Assembly (NCBI GenBank): GCA_964247085.1
Contig: CAXTSX010000017.1
Coordinates: 1-64,000, forward strand
Reading direction: 5' to 3'
From: JAAFHZ01 sp964247085
Lineage (GTDB): Bacteria; Cyanobacteriota; Cyanobacteriia; Cyanobacteriales; Chamaesiphonaceae
DNA: 64,000 nucleotides
Shown here: one piece after another, positions 25,823 through 35,395 of the stretch
Layout of the letters: each line of letters begins with the position of its first letter
Position numbering within the stretch: position 1 is the stretch's first letter
Made by a program: the position numbers and the translations under genes
The notes under the pieces: generated by a model
Told to the model about the DNA's origin: nothing
Seen by the model: the letters and a program-made list of their open reading frames with translations, nothing else
The model's database searches: none

Positions 25823-26437
25823 TCAACACCACACCGGGCTTTGACCATAGATCGGTAAAACCGATGACCAAACCGATCGATCGCCATTGTCCCACTGCTG
25901 TTTAGCCAACTCCCACACCGCCGACACCGTATCCGCCACATCTGCCCCCGCCGCGATCGATACCCGCTGCGCACCAGCTGCTGGTATTGTCCATTCTTCG
26001 GGCGTCGTGACCCGATCGATCTGTAGCACTTCCAAATTTTGCTGAGATCGATCGACCGTATAAATTCCCGTATGAATTTGACCACGCTGGGCTGGAATTT
26101 CCACAGCGATCGGTCCATCTTGACCCTGGCTCCAAGCGATCGCCGCCAAGCTAGAAATCCCAAACACCGGAATCTGGAGCTGTTGGCCAATTGTGCGGGC
26201 GGTAACTACAGCGAGTCTGGTACCGGTGAATCCGCCGGGTCCGATCGCCACTGCCACCCATGCCAAATCTGACCAAGATTGGGGCACCATAAATTTAGCC
26301 AGATAAGATTGCAGCACATTAGAAGTCTCTCGACCCAGCGGCCAAGACTCGGAGCGCAAACTTCCACCCTCTAAATCTCCGATCGCTAGTCCCAAGGCAG
26401 GACTACTAGTATGCAGCGCCAGACCGTATTTCGCCAT
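25823..26437 (-). CDS. tsaB: tRNA threonylcarbamoyladenosine protein TsaB
   Basis: A non-catalytic partner of TsaD in making t6A at position 37 of ANN-decoding tRNAs. I start at MAKYGLALHTSSPALGLAIG (26437), which gives 204 residues. Upstream codons belong to the kinase gene. AIGPGGFTGTRLAVVTARTI is the signature of the family. The start overlaps the last 32 bases of the WD40 kinase, so its translation may be coupled. Confidence 0.92.
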   Translation of the reverse strand: MAKYGLALHTSSPALGLAIGDLEGGSLRSESWPLGRETSNVLQSYLAKFMVPQSWSDLAWVAVAIGPGGFTGTRLAVVTARTIGQQLQIPVFGISSLAAIAWSQGQDGPIAVEIPAQRGQIHTGIYTVDRSQQNLEVLQIDRVTTPEEWTIPAAGAQRVSIAAGADVADTVSAVWELAKQQWDNGDRSVWSSVLPIYGQSPVWC

Positions 26438-28370
26438 AAATTTTAATTGTTTTATCCCAACTGCCCCCGACCAATTTAGCACTATCCGGGCTAAAAGATA
26501 GGGCTTTAATAGCACTATTAAAGTCGGTGATGACTGCCGCCAGTTCCCCACTAGGTAAATGCCAAATCCGCACGGTGCGATCGATTGACCCGGAAGCCAA
26601 CCATTGATTATTCGGACTAATCGCCACGCTCAAAACTGTATCGCGATGACCCGTCAAAAACTGACTTTGGGAAGTTTGCAGATCTTGTAATTTGATAGTG
26701 CGATCGGTGCTGGCACTGGCAATGTAGCGATCGCTGATCGCTAGTTGATGAATAGTGCCCTGATGAACATCTTTCATGATTTTGATGGATTGCTTTTTGG
26801 TTGTGTCCCAAAATCGGATACTGCGATCGGCTCCAGTACTCACCAAAATCTCACTGTGCGGTAAAAATCCTAGGCTAGTTACCGACTGCTGATGACCATC
26901 AAAGGTATACACCAGTGACCAATTATCGCTATTCCACAGCCGGATTTTTTGGTCAGCACTGGCACTAGCTAGCAACTTGCCGTTACCATTAAAGGCCAAA
27001 GCATAGACTTTGCCCCCATGACTATCATCAGTACTCAGATCCACCCGCAGAGTCCGCAGCACTGCGCTAATATGGGGCATTCGGCGCACTTGGACTTTTT
27101 TATCCTCGCCACTAATCAGGATTTGGCCAGCGGGATGAATGGCGATCGCCCAAATTTCGCGGTTACTACACACACAGGCTGCTGGCTTTTGAAAGCGCAG
27201 ATTCCAAATGGCAATATTTCCCAGCTCATCCGCACTGGCTAATGATTGGCCATCCGGGAAAAAAGCCAAGGCATTAATTGGCCGACTGTGCCAATCGAGG
27301 GTATTTTCCAGTCGCCAATATTGAGATGAATGCTGTTGAGATACTGGAACAAACGGCTGATTGACAGCGATCGCAGGAGCCGTAATTGTTGATGATGGCT
27401 GGTTGGTCTGGGGAATCGTGGGGGAAATAATATTAGGTGATGATTGGAGCTGCGGCATCGCTGCCGCCATAATTAGCGGTACCAATTGATCCGCCGCTAA
27501 ATCTGTGAACACATCTGCCACGGACTGGTATCTTTCAACCAATGTATAGGCCACTAATTTATTCAAGATATTAGTGAAGTGGCGATCGATCGATCGGTCT
27601 CCTAGCTGTTTTTCCCATGTCCAGACCATTTCGTTCATGTCACTGAGTTGATCCGGGGCGATACCGGTTAACAGATTGAGGCAAGTAACTCCCAGGCTGT
27701 ATAGATCACTGCCAAAAGTCGCAAAGCCGCGCAGTTGTTCGGGAGCCGTATATTCAAACGTACCAATGCTGGTGCCTTGATTAACCATCGTCGTTGCTGA
27801 TACCGACTTGGCCGCCCCGAAATCTACTAGAAAAAGCTTACGATCGCTCGCCCGCCGAATGATATTTTCGGGTTTAATATCGCGATGAATTACTTGATTT
27901 TCGTGGACATACTCCAAAATCTTGAGCAACTCTGCTAGAATCTCCAAAATTTTAGCTGGCGAAAAAGCGCCTTGTTCCTGCAACTCATCTCCTAAATTTT
28001 GGCCACTGATAAATTCTTGGACTAAGTACTGCTGACCATCAGCAGTAACAAAGTAGGCAAAAAGATCGGGGATTTGGGGATGGACACCCAGTCTTTCCAG
28101 GGTAGCCGCTTCTTGTTGAAACAATTCTCCGGCCTTGGCGATCGCGGCAGTACCCTGCACAGCAGGAAAAAATTGTTTAATGACACAGGGTGGTTGGGAT
28201 GGCTTGTCTTCATCCACTGCCAGAAAAGTTTTCCCAAATCCACCTTGGCCAATTAGCTCAATGGCACGGTATCGATCGCGCAATAACAAAGAGCCACCAC
28301 AGTTGATGCAAAACTTGGACTGTTCAGCATTTTGGGATTTGGTACATTTGGGATTGAGACAGTAACTCAT
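26406..28370 (-). CDS. Ser/Thr protein kinase with zinc ribbon and WD40 repeats
   Basis: A 654-residue cytosolic signalling protein in three parts. A zinc ribbon has Cys4, Cys9, Cys21 and Cys24. A Hanks-type kinase (34-300) has the glycine loop GQGGFGKTF, Lys65, HRDIKPEN (Asp164), DFG (Asp183) and an APE-like TAPEQL. Seven WD40 repeats (about 350-648) form a predicted propeller, for example LASASADQKIRLWN. All catalytic residues are present, so it should be active. Similar kinases are common in cyanobacteria; the target here is unknown. tsaB overlaps its 3' end. Confidence 0.93.
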   Translation of the reverse strand: MSYCLNPKCTKSQNAEQSKFCINCGGSLLLRDRYRAIELIGQGGFGKTFLAVDEDKPSQPPCVIKQFFPAVQGTAAIAKAGELFQQEAATLERLGVHPQIPDLFAYFVTADGQQYLVQEFISGQNLGDELQEQGAFSPAKILEILAELLKILEYVHENQVIHRDIKPENIIRRASDRKLFLVDFGAAKSVSATTMVNQGTSIGTFEYTAPEQLRGFATFGSDLYSLGVTCLNLLTGIAPDQLSDMNEMVWTWEKQLGDRSIDRHFTNILNKLVAYTLVERYQSVADVFTDLAADQLVPLIMAAAMPQLQSSPNIISPTIPQTNQPSSTITAPAIAVNQPFVPVSQQHSSQYWRLENTLDWHSRPINALAFFPDGQSLASADELGNIAIWNLRFQKPAACVCSNREIWAIAIHPAGQILISGEDKKVQVRRMPHISAVLRTLRVDLSTDDSHGGKVYALAFNGNGKLLASASADQKIRLWNSDNWSLVYTFDGHQQSVTSLGFLPHSEILVSTGADRSIRFWDTTKKQSIKIMKDVHQGTIHQLAISDRYIASASTDRTIKLQDLQTSQSQFLTGHRDTVLSVAISPNNQWLASGSIDRTVRIWHLPSGELAAVITDFNSAIKALSFSPDSAKLVGGSWDKTIKIYGEIRSGAAY

Positions 28371-28426
28371 AGCGATTCTGAGCAGATATTCAATTTTTAG
28401 TCTAGCTGGAATCTCTTGACACCCTT

Positions 28427-29413
28427 TTACTCAGCGATGCTCACATCCCCAGGTGCCGACTTTTTGCTGTACATCATATCGGCTGCCCAGTTATAGGTCG
28501 TGAATTTGGGTAGCACTTCTTGGCAAAAAGCGGCAGCGGCTTGCGATCGATAGCGGTTCGGATTCACAATTACTGCCAAGATGCGTTGGATGGTTACACC
28601 TTCGATCGAAGCGCGGCACATTAACCCCATTTGCAGCTCTTTTTCGATGGCAGATAAAGATACAAATGCCGCTCCTAGTCCGGCTTGTACCGCATTTTTA
28701 ATGGCTTCGATCGAATTCAATTCCATTTCAATCTTCAAACGCTTGGGGTCAATGTCGCAGCGGGTCAATACCTGGTCGATTACTTTGCGAATCGTTGATT
28801 GAGAATCGAGGGCGATAAATTTGAGCTTGTACAAGTCGTCTTTTTGAATACTGCCCATTTTGGCAAAGGCATGACCGCTAGGAATAATCAGCGCCAACTC
28901 GTCTTCGGCATAGGGAATTACCTCTAGCGATTCTTGCAGTTCGGCTGGCACCTCACCGCCAATGATCGCCAGATCGACCTGTCCGTTGGCGACACTCCAA
29001 GCCGTCCGGCGGGTGGAATGAACATGCAGCTGCACCGATACTTCGGGATACTTTTCCCGAAATACCCCAATCATCCGGGGTAATAAATAGGTACCAGTAG
29101 TTTGGGACGCGCCCACAATTAAAGTACCACCCTGTAAATTTTGCAGATCTTCGATCGCTCGGCAAGTTTCCTGGCAGAGGGTCAAAATCTTATCGCCGTA
29201 TTCCAGTAACAAATGTCCAGCTTCGGTAAGTTGCGCCCGGCGGCCGCCTCGATCGAATAAAGGTACGTCTAACTGCCTTTCCAGGTTCTGCACTTGTAAA
29301 CTGACAGCTGGTTGCGAAACATATAAACTATCAGCAGCTCTTTTAAAGCTACCTTCAGCCGCAATTGCTTTCAAGATCCGCAACTGGTCTAAGGTAAAAG
29401 GAAGGTCAGACAT
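28427..29413 (-). CDS. rbcR: LysR-type regulator, RbcR/Ycf30 type
   Basis: A 328-residue LysR protein. The winged helix is in residues 1-66 (FKRAADSLYVSQPAVSLQVQ). The effector domain has GASQTTGTYLLPRMIGVF, LAIIGGEVP and AVQAGLGAAFVSLSAIEKE. It is close to plastid Ycf30 and cyanobacterial RbcR, which control Rubisco operon transcription in response to carbon metabolites. CmpR and NdhR are relatives, so the name is likely rather than certain. No rbc gene is in the window. Confidence 0.87.
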   Translation of the reverse strand: MSDLPFTLDQLRILKAIAAEGSFKRAADSLYVSQPAVSLQVQNLERQLDVPLFDRGGRRAQLTEAGHLLLEYGDKILTLCQETCRAIEDLQNLQGGTLIVGASQTTGTYLLPRMIGVFREKYPEVSVQLHVHSTRRTAWSVANGQVDLAIIGGEVPAELQESLEVIPYAEDELALIIPSGHAFAKMGSIQKDDLYKLKFIALDSQSTIRKVIDQVLTRCDIDPKRLKIEMELNSIEAIKNAVQAGLGAAFVSLSAIEKELQMGLMCRASIEGVTIQRILAVIVNPNRYRSQAAAAFCQEVLPKFTTYNWAADMMYSKKSAPGDVSIAE

Positions 29414-29530
29414 AGCCTAAATCTTTAGCAGACGAATAGGGAAGAATCACGGACATAGCCGCAACTCCTCAATTATCTACGAAAGTTGATTTTTTATAAT
29501 AAAAACTTATGTTACAGGCATAGATTCAGA

Positions 29531-29815
29531 CTAGTGAACGAATTGGTATAGGAGGGGGACGGCAGAACCAATGGCACTGAGGGCAAAAATGGCCAACATC
29601 GGCGACAAATCAAAATTCCCCACTGGCGGAATAATGTTACGGAAGATGTTTAAGTAAGGATCCGTAACTGGACCTAAAACTCCTGCAACTTGCTGCATCC
29701 AATCGACTGCGGGAAACCAAGTGAGCAGCAAGCGACCAAAAATCAGGTAGCTGTAAAGCTGAATAAAATTCTGAATACTGGTTAATAGTAATAGGGGTAG
29801 GGATTCGGATGTCAT
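29531..29815 (-). CDS. YggT family (Ycf19-like) membrane protein
   Basis: A 94-residue protein with two membrane helices (about 10-35 and 65-90). The family signature is YSYLIFGRLLLTWFP and DPYLNIFRNIIPPVGNFDLSP. Members in cyanobacteria and plastids (Ycf19, CCB3) take part in thylakoid organisation, nucleoid distribution or cytochrome b6 maturation. Which of these applies is not decidable here. Confidence 0.9.
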   Translation of the reverse strand: MTSESLPLLLLTSIQNFIQLYSYLIFGRLLLTWFPAVDWMQQVAGVLGPVTDPYLNIFRNIIPPVGNFDLSPMLAIFALSAIGSAVPLLYQFVH

Positions 29816-29878
29816 AAAATTACCGGAGGAATATTTTCAGGCTGTGTTTAGATTTTAACTGAATTTATTAGTTAGCAG

Positions 29879-30211
29879 CTAGAGTTCCGGTTGTTTACCA
29901 GCCGATTGATAGTCTGCGGGCAGCTGCTCTAAAGACGTTTCACCCATTTGCACATTACCTAAAGAAGACCGCACTTGTTCGATCGCCCCATTTAAGTCCG
30001 CAATCTTATTTTCTAGACTTTGCTGAGCCGATTCCATGAGGTCATTATTGGACGCACCATTTTGGTTGCGGGCTTTGATCCGGCGCAACACCTCTGGCTC
30101 TTCGCCGTTTAGTTGCCGACTGGCCAATACTGCACCGATCGTTCCACCTACTAAACCACCGACCAGGCTACCCAGGAAGAAACCAGTACTAAAACCATCA
30201 CGTTGACTCAT
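29879..30211 (-). CDS. YtxH-like membrane-anchored protein
   Basis: A 110-residue protein with a glycine-rich membrane segment (STGFFLGSLVGGLVGGTIGA, residues 8-27), as in YtxH/gas-vesicle-like stress proteins. A predicted coiled coil follows (MESAQQSLENKIADLNGAIE). The role is unknown. Similar proteins are conserved in cyanobacteria. It lies 63 bases upstream of yggT on the same strand. Confidence 0.72.
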   Translation of the reverse strand: MSQRDGFSTGFFLGSLVGGLVGGTIGAVLASRQLNGEEPEVLRRIKARNQNGASNNDLMESAQQSLENKIADLNGAIEQVRSSLGNVQMGETSLEQLPADYQSAGKQPEL

Positions 30212-30297
30212 AACTCTCCAGTAGTTTGATTGACTATTATTTAATTAATCTTGGGGTGTGATCCATTATTAAGATTACCCTGATTGACAACTCCAGT

Positions 30298-30951
30298 TTA
30301 GGTGCCAAATACCCGATCGCCCGCATCACCTAAACCGGGCACGATAAAACCGCGTTCGTTGAGGCTCTCATCAATCATAGCCGCATAAATTTGCAATGTT
30401 GGATAGTCGATCGCCAATTTTTGCAACGCTGGCGCGGCCACCACAATGCTAATAATTCTTATTTGGCCAGGATCAGCGCCGCGCTTAGTTAATTCCATCA
30501 GCGCTTGTCCGATCGTCCCGCCAGTTGCTAGCATTGGTTCGGCGATCAAAATATGAGTGCTAGCGGGAATCTGGTCGGGCAGCTTGTTGAGATAACAAGT
30601 GGGTTGCAGAGTTTCTTCGTCCCGAGCAAAACCCAAGTGAAAAACGCTGGCTTCCAAGGGCAAGACCGACTGAATACCTTCCATTAGGCTCAAGCCTGCT
30701 CGCAAAATGGGGACGATCGCCAGAGGGGTTTGGGGATTGATAAAAGTGGCGGTAGTTTCACCCACCGGAGTGGTTACGGGGATATCGATCGTGGGCAACC
30801 AGTCGCGGATGGCTTCGTAGGTTAGCCATTTGCCCAGCTCAGCCATCGCTTGTCCAAATACCTTGGATGGAGTGTCAGCACCCCGAGCAATCCCCAACCA
30901 GTGCTTGATCAGGGGATGAGGCGGTACAAAAATACGCAGCTGGTTGGCCAT
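30298..30951 (-). CDS. upp: uracil phosphoribosyltransferase
   Basis: Salvages uracil to UMP with PRPP. I start at MANQLRIFVPPHPLIKHW (30951), giving 217 residues. An ATG 33 bases upstream adds an unrelated hydrophobic leader. LIAEPMLATGGTIGQAL is the PRPP loop, and RAGLSLMEG and FIVPGLGDAGDRVFGT are typical. Related proteins of the PyrR/Upp type in cyanobacteria share this short form. Confidence 0.92.
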   Translation of the reverse strand: MANQLRIFVPPHPLIKHWLGIARGADTPSKVFGQAMAELGKWLTYEAIRDWLPTIDIPVTTPVGETTATFINPQTPLAIVPILRAGLSLMEGIQSVLPLEASVFHLGFARDEETLQPTCYLNKLPDQIPASTHILIAEPMLATGGTIGQALMELTKRGADPGQIRIISIVVAAPALQKLAIDYPTLQIYAAMIDESLNERGFIVPGLGDAGDRVFGT

Positions 30952-31070
30952 AAATACTCCCAAAAACACATCCCAATTTAGCATGGCAATGGTGACACTG
31001 CTGGCTAGGAGTGTTTAGAGCTAGAATAAGGAGCTAGTCTTTAAAGAATATTTAAATATTTTGAGTTCAT

Positions 31071-31676
31071 ATGCCAATCACTCCTGGTGACAGCGAAGCT
31101 ATCAAAGAGCCGGTGGTAACGACCGATCGCATTCCACTTTTAACTAGGCTGTGGCGGGCTTGGGGTGAAAATATTCAGATTTTGATAGTAGCGGTGTTGT
31201 TGGCTTTTTTGATTCGGACTTTTGTGGCAGAACCGCGCTTTATTCCTTCGGCTTCGATGGTACCGACTTTGCAGCTGGGCGATCGATTGGTGGTGGAAAA
31301 AATCTCTTATCAATTGCATCCCCCAGAGCGCTTCGATATTACGGTTTTTAGGGTGCCTCCTCAATTGCAACAGGATGGCTACCGATCGGATCAGGCATTT
31401 ATTAAAAGGGTGATTGGGATACCGGGCGATCGGATTGCGATCCAGAAAGGAAAAGTATTTTTGAATGAGCAGCCGCTCTCGGAGTCTTATGTTGTCGAGG
31501 TGCCGAAAATAGAAGATATGCCGACGGTGACGGTACCGGCTAATCAACTTTTTATGATGGGTGATAATCGCAACAATAGTAATGATTCCCGCTATTGGGG
31601 TTTTTTGCCGCTGAAAAATGTGATTGGGAAGGCGGTATTTAAGTTCTTTCCGTTCGATCGACTAGGTGGACTGTGA
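31071..31676 (+). CDS. lepB: signal peptidase I
   Basis: Cleaves signal peptides at the outer face of the inner or thylakoid membrane. The 201 residues have one membrane anchor (about 35-52). The catalytic Ser62 is in FIPSASMVPTL and Lys112 in AFIKRVIGIPGDRI. MMGDNRNNSNDSRYWGFLP is box E. Its clients would include the exported proteins of the 39.7-50.3 kb cluster. Confidence 0.95.
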   Translation: MPITPGDSEAIKEPVVTTDRIPLLTRLWRAWGENIQILIVAVLLAFLIRTFVAEPRFIPSASMVPTLQLGDRLVVEKISYQLHPPERFDITVFRVPPQLQQDGYRSDQAFIKRVIGIPGDRIAIQKGKVFLNEQPLSESYVVEVPKIEDMPTVTVPANQLFMMGDNRNNSNDSRYWGFLPLKNVIGKAVFKFFPFDRLGGL

Positions 31677-31709
31677 CCCTACCTTAAATTTAGACAGGTG
31701 ACAAACGAA

Positions 31710-32705
31710 TTATATTATATTAATTGCTTGAGGAATACGCAAGGTAAATGTTGAACCTTGACCATACTCACTAACTACTGTAATTTCACCACCCATCATT
31801 GTGGCAAACTCTTTAGTAATAGCCAGTCCTAAACCAGTGCCACCATATTTACGAGTAGTAGAATTGTCAGCCTGAGAAAAAGGTTCAAAAAGTTTGGAAA
31901 TTTGTTCTGACTTGATACCAATGCCAGTATCGCAAATTTGGAAACGAATAACATCAGCAGTATCTCCAATAGTAGTACTAAACCGAGATTCTTTCGTGAT
32001 ATTTAAGTATATTTGACCACCATTAGTAAACTTACTAGCATTGCTTACCAAATTGAACAAACTCTGGCGAACTTTAGTCCAATCACTATACATATCTCCC
32101 ATATTATCTACACAATTTATAATCAATTTATTATTGTTTTTATCGCATACCGGTTTTACAGTATCAGCTATTTCTTGAGCTAAATCATTAATGTTAAAAG
32201 ACTCTAGATATAAATCCATTTTACCAGATTCAATCTTTGACAAGTCTAACACATCATTAATAAGGTGCAACAGATGTTTTCCAGCATTCCGAATTTTATC
32301 TAAATCTTCCACCATTTTCCACTGTTCAATATCTTGAACATCTTCAGCCAAGATCTCGCTATAGCCAATAATCGCATTCAGAGGTGTGCGCAGTTCATGG
32401 CTCATGTTAGCTAGAAAATCACTTTTAGTCCGATTAGCTGCTTCGGCAAGTTGCTGAGATTGCTTGGTAATCAAATGCATTTCTTGCAAATGAGCTAGGG
32501 CACTTTCTAGTTCTTTACTTTTCAGTTGAACAGATTGCTGGGAATCTTCAAAATCTCGAATTATTTTGATCAGAAATAAAGATTTGGTCTCATTTGCAGC
32601 CTCCAACTGAATACGGTTAGCTTCGGATCTTTCTAGTTTTTTTTGAATGATTCGATAAGCTTTTTTGATCTCTTCATTTTCTGAAATCAAATCGATTTTT
32701 GACAT
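31710..32705 (-). CDS. sensor histidine kinase without an input domain
   Basis: A 331-residue cytosolic kinase. Residues 1-90 are a predicted coiled coil. His103 lies in the H box MSHELRTPLNAIIGYSE, NLVSNASKFTNGG is the N box, and DTGIGI and YGGTGLGLAIT are the ATP-lid G boxes. There is no PAS, GAF or membrane segment. It lies 7 bases after the FIST gene, so the FIST protein may supply sensing. No response regulator is next to it. Confidence 0.92.
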   Translation of the reverse strand: MSKIDLISENEEIKKAYRIIQKKLERSEANRIQLEAANETKSLFLIKIIRDFEDSQQSVQLKSKELESALAHLQEMHLITKQSQQLAEAANRTKSDFLANMSHELRTPLNAIIGYSEILAEDVQDIEQWKMVEDLDKIRNAGKHLLHLINDVLDLSKIESGKMDLYLESFNINDLAQEIADTVKPVCDKNNNKLIINCVDNMGDMYSDWTKVRQSLFNLVSNASKFTNGGQIYLNITKESRFSTTIGDTADVIRFQICDTGIGIKSEQISKLFEPFSQADNSTTRKYGGTGLGLAITKEFATMMGGEITVVSEYGQGSTFTLRIPQAINII

Positions 32706-32712
32706 ATTATTT

Positions 32713-33882
32713 TCACACCTCCCCTAATAACAATGCAATAAATGTTTGGTTATGAAATTGAGACTTTTCTGATGATTTCAGTGGAGAGATTTCACCAAAA
32801 GAATAAAATCCGCAACAACATGTATCTTGGGATAAGTGTGCTCTGAAAACCTCATATTCTTCTTTAGCTCTGGTACCCAAAAGCATTCTGCGTGCAGCAC
32901 AAGAAATTAATAAAGCAGCCGCTGGCGACTGGCCAGGATAATTTTCGATAGCTCCTTTAAGCGATTTGTTGGTTGCATCTATAACACCTTCTCGCGAGAT
33001 TTCGGTCATTTGGATAGTAGCATTAGCTGGAATTTTAGAAAGAAAAGTTATACTGCCTAGCTGTTCATCATGAGTACTAGGTGTTCTAAGGTAAAAATCG
33101 GAGGAATCATTAGTAAAAATTGCTAATGGATAACTAATATATTCATGAATACATCCAGCTTTACCTAAGTGTTGTTGATAGAATTCTAATGCACTTTTTC
33201 CATCAATTTTATAGACAACACAACCGTCTACTTGCGTGACTTCACTTTTTTTCCCAATTGGTTTCCAACCACTAGCAATACCATGTGAGAAACAAATATT
33301 TCCGGAAAAAAGCAGCAATGGAATAGAGTCGGAGACCACTTCTCCTTTAAAAAACTGATAGCTCTTTTGAGCAGTCAAACTATCGGCTGATGTACCACCA
33401 AAAATTGGCACATTTAGTCCGAGACTCTGCTGTAGAGCTTGGATAATCGAAAATCCATCAGTGCCAATCCCCTCGGGAAATGTCAGACAAAGCTGCGGTG
33501 GTTGTAATAACTCAGCGTTGGCTATTGTGATCGCCTCTTCGATGGCAGCATCAATGTTTTGGGAAAGTCCTCGACCGAGGCCGGCTCGAATTCTAATTTG
33601 GTCTGAGCAAAAAACCATCAAAATTAGGGAGTCCTCGCGAAATCCTAGCACAGAGGACATTTCTCCATTGGTAGTACAGCCAACAAGTTCAATGCCAGGA
33701 AATGCTTCTTGAATCCGATCCAAAATAAAGGCATGGTCAAAATCGAGAGCAGCAAATAGAATACCCGCTTGAGGTATATCTGCGACCAAGCTTTGACAAC
33801 ATTGTTGTAATACTTCTTCGATTGCTGACTCAGAATCGGGGTCTTCGCTATGACCAATATGTGACTTAAACATTAACTTCAC
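32713..33882 (-). CDS. FIST signal transduction protein
   Basis: A 389-residue protein with an N-terminal FIST domain (about 35-220; GCTTNGEMSSVLGFREDSL, PIFGGTSADS) and FIST_C (about 225-370; QSPAAALLISCAARRMLLG, CCGFYSFGEISP). FIST domains bind small ligands, possibly amino acids, and couple to kinases, cyclases or chemoreceptors. Here a histidine kinase follows at once. No membrane helix is seen, so it senses in the cytosol. Confidence 0.9.
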   Translation of the reverse strand: MKLMFKSHIGHSEDPDSESAIEEVLQQCCQSLVADIPQAGILFAALDFDHAFILDRIQEAFPGIELVGCTTNGEMSSVLGFREDSLILMVFCSDQIRIRAGLGRGLSQNIDAAIEEAITIANAELLQPPQLCLTFPEGIGTDGFSIIQALQQSLGLNVPIFGGTSADSLTAQKSYQFFKGEVVSDSIPLLLFSGNICFSHGIASGWKPIGKKSEVTQVDGCVVYKIDGKSALEFYQQHLGKAGCIHEYISYPLAIFTNDSSDFYLRTPSTHDEQLGSITFLSKIPANATIQMTEISREGVIDATNKSLKGAIENYPGQSPAAALLISCAARRMLLGTRAKEEYEVFRAHLSQDTCCCGFYSFGEISPLKSSEKSQFHNQTFIALLLGEV

Positions 33883-34647
33883 CGCAAAATTAGGATATTA
33901 ATTTTAAAAAAATTGGAGAGATTAAAATGTTATCTACTTTCCAGTTTACCAGGTCAAAAACTTACCCATCAATATTAGATATAGTCTGTTTTCGACTATC
34001 TTGCTTAGCAGTTTGCTGATAGTCCTAATTTTGCTCGTTATTTAATTAATCTGAGCAATGACATCAATAACCATGGTGTCTCAAATTTTGGTTTGAATGT
34101 CATTTAACCAGCCATGACGTTGTTGTTGAACACAAGATATTAGCAACTGGTTTGCTCATGATGCTTGACCATTACAAATACGATGCTTGGATAGCATTGA
34201 AATGTATAGATGTAAAAAAGACTCTGCCATATAGTGAGATCAGCTTAGTTATTCGATATTATGCTCAGCCAAAATGCTTGAACTTTGGATCCCACAGCAG
34301 TACAAATATTTTTTAAAAAAGGAAAGCTGGATCTCATGTAAACAAAGCACTTCAAGTGAAATAAGTCAAAATTTCCTGAATGGCACGGTTCATATCAACT
34401 TACGTAACATGACTGAATTTTTTTTGAATATACTGATATTTCATAGACACCGATTACGATTTAATTATTCAAAGCTTCGCACTCTCTTGAATATTAATTT
34501 GCTTGATTAGTCTACTTTGGATATAAATTGTTCAGATTTAATCAAGTTTGAGAGTAGTTACTACTAGTTAACCGTATAGCTAATAATATACCAGTAATAT
34601 AGATTAATGATAAGTCAAATGTAAAGTAGTTGTGAGGAAAGAAGTAG
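33883..34647. other. gene-poor AT-rich interval
   Basis: A 765-base stretch with no convincing gene. A 78-codon frame at 34274-34510 (+) has AT-rich, unstructured coding and no family match, and I do not call it. No repeat, tRNA or insertion-sequence end is obvious. GAGG at 34634-34637 is the ribosome site of the sugar transferase that follows. It may be decayed sequence. Confidence 0.5.
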
Positions 34648-35385
34648 ATGATAAAGCAAATAAATTCATTTCTCAAGCGGTTGATAGACATAGCCCTAAC
34701 TAGTTTAGGCCTATTACTGCTGTTACCAATTATGTTAGCGATCGCTCTTAGTATCAAACTGACATCTCCCGGCCAGGTTATTTACTCTCAAGTCCGGGTG
34801 GGTTTACGTCGTAAGCATTTCAAAATTTATAAATTTCGATCAATGGTGCCCGGTGCTGACTTAATGGGTAGTTCAGTAACAAAATATGGGGATAAACGTA
34901 TTACAGCTGTTGGTAATTTTATCCGACGAACAAAGCTAGACGAATTACCACAACTGTGGAACGTACTAATAGGAGATATGACTCTGGTTGGCCCCCGCCC
35001 GGATGTTCCTAGAATCATCGATTTATACACGCCGGAAATGCTACAAATACTCAAAGTACGTCCAGGAATTACTAGTATTGCTTCACTACATTTACGCGAT
35101 GAAGATAACTTATTGAAGCTAGCAAATCAACCAGATCAAGCGTATGAAAAAATCATCTTGCCTGCCAAAGTAGAATTTGCCATGGTTCATGTAAATAACC
35201 CTTCCATCCTATTAGACTTATATATATTATTTCAAACTGTTTGGGTATTAATAATTGGTAAAATAGTTGTAGTTCCCGAGCATCATATTATCCAGAAATT
35301 AAGCCGATCAATTATTGATTTTAATTCTCACCAATATTCATCAACATCACATCAGTCTTGTGAAGAAGTTCTTCAGAAATTGTGA
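34648..35385 (+). CDS. bacterial sugar transferase (initiating glycosyl-phosphate transferase)
   Basis: A 245-residue member of the WcaJ/PglC-type family, which moves a sugar phosphate onto undecaprenyl phosphate to start exopolysaccharide or O-antigen chains. One membrane hairpin (RLIDIALTSLGLLLLLPIML, residues 11-30) is followed by the cytosolic core KIYKFRSMVPGADLMGS and DELPQLWNVLIGDMTLVGPR. It lacks the multi-helix N-terminal domain of WbaP. It is isolated from other glycan genes and AT-rich, which could mean transfer. Confidence 0.92.
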   Translation: MIKQINSFLKRLIDIALTSLGLLLLLPIMLAIALSIKLTSPGQVIYSQVRVGLRRKHFKIYKFRSMVPGADLMGSSVTKYGDKRITAVGNFIRRTKLDELPQLWNVLIGDMTLVGPRPDVPRIIDLYTPEMLQILKVRPGITSIASLHLRDEDNLLKLANQPDQAYEKIILPAKVEFAMVHVNNPSILLDLYILFQTVWVLIIGKIVVVPEHHIIQKLSRSIIDFNSHQYSSTSHQSCEEVLQKL

Positions 35386-35395
35386 TGTTGATTGA

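Noticed and set aside
33900..34260. Transposase remnant
   Set aside because: I could not read a DDE-type or other transposase motif in any frame, and no terminal inverted repeats were evident.
34274..34510. 78-codon frame upstream of the sugar transferase
   Set aside because: AT-driven composition, no ribosome site, no recognisable domain.
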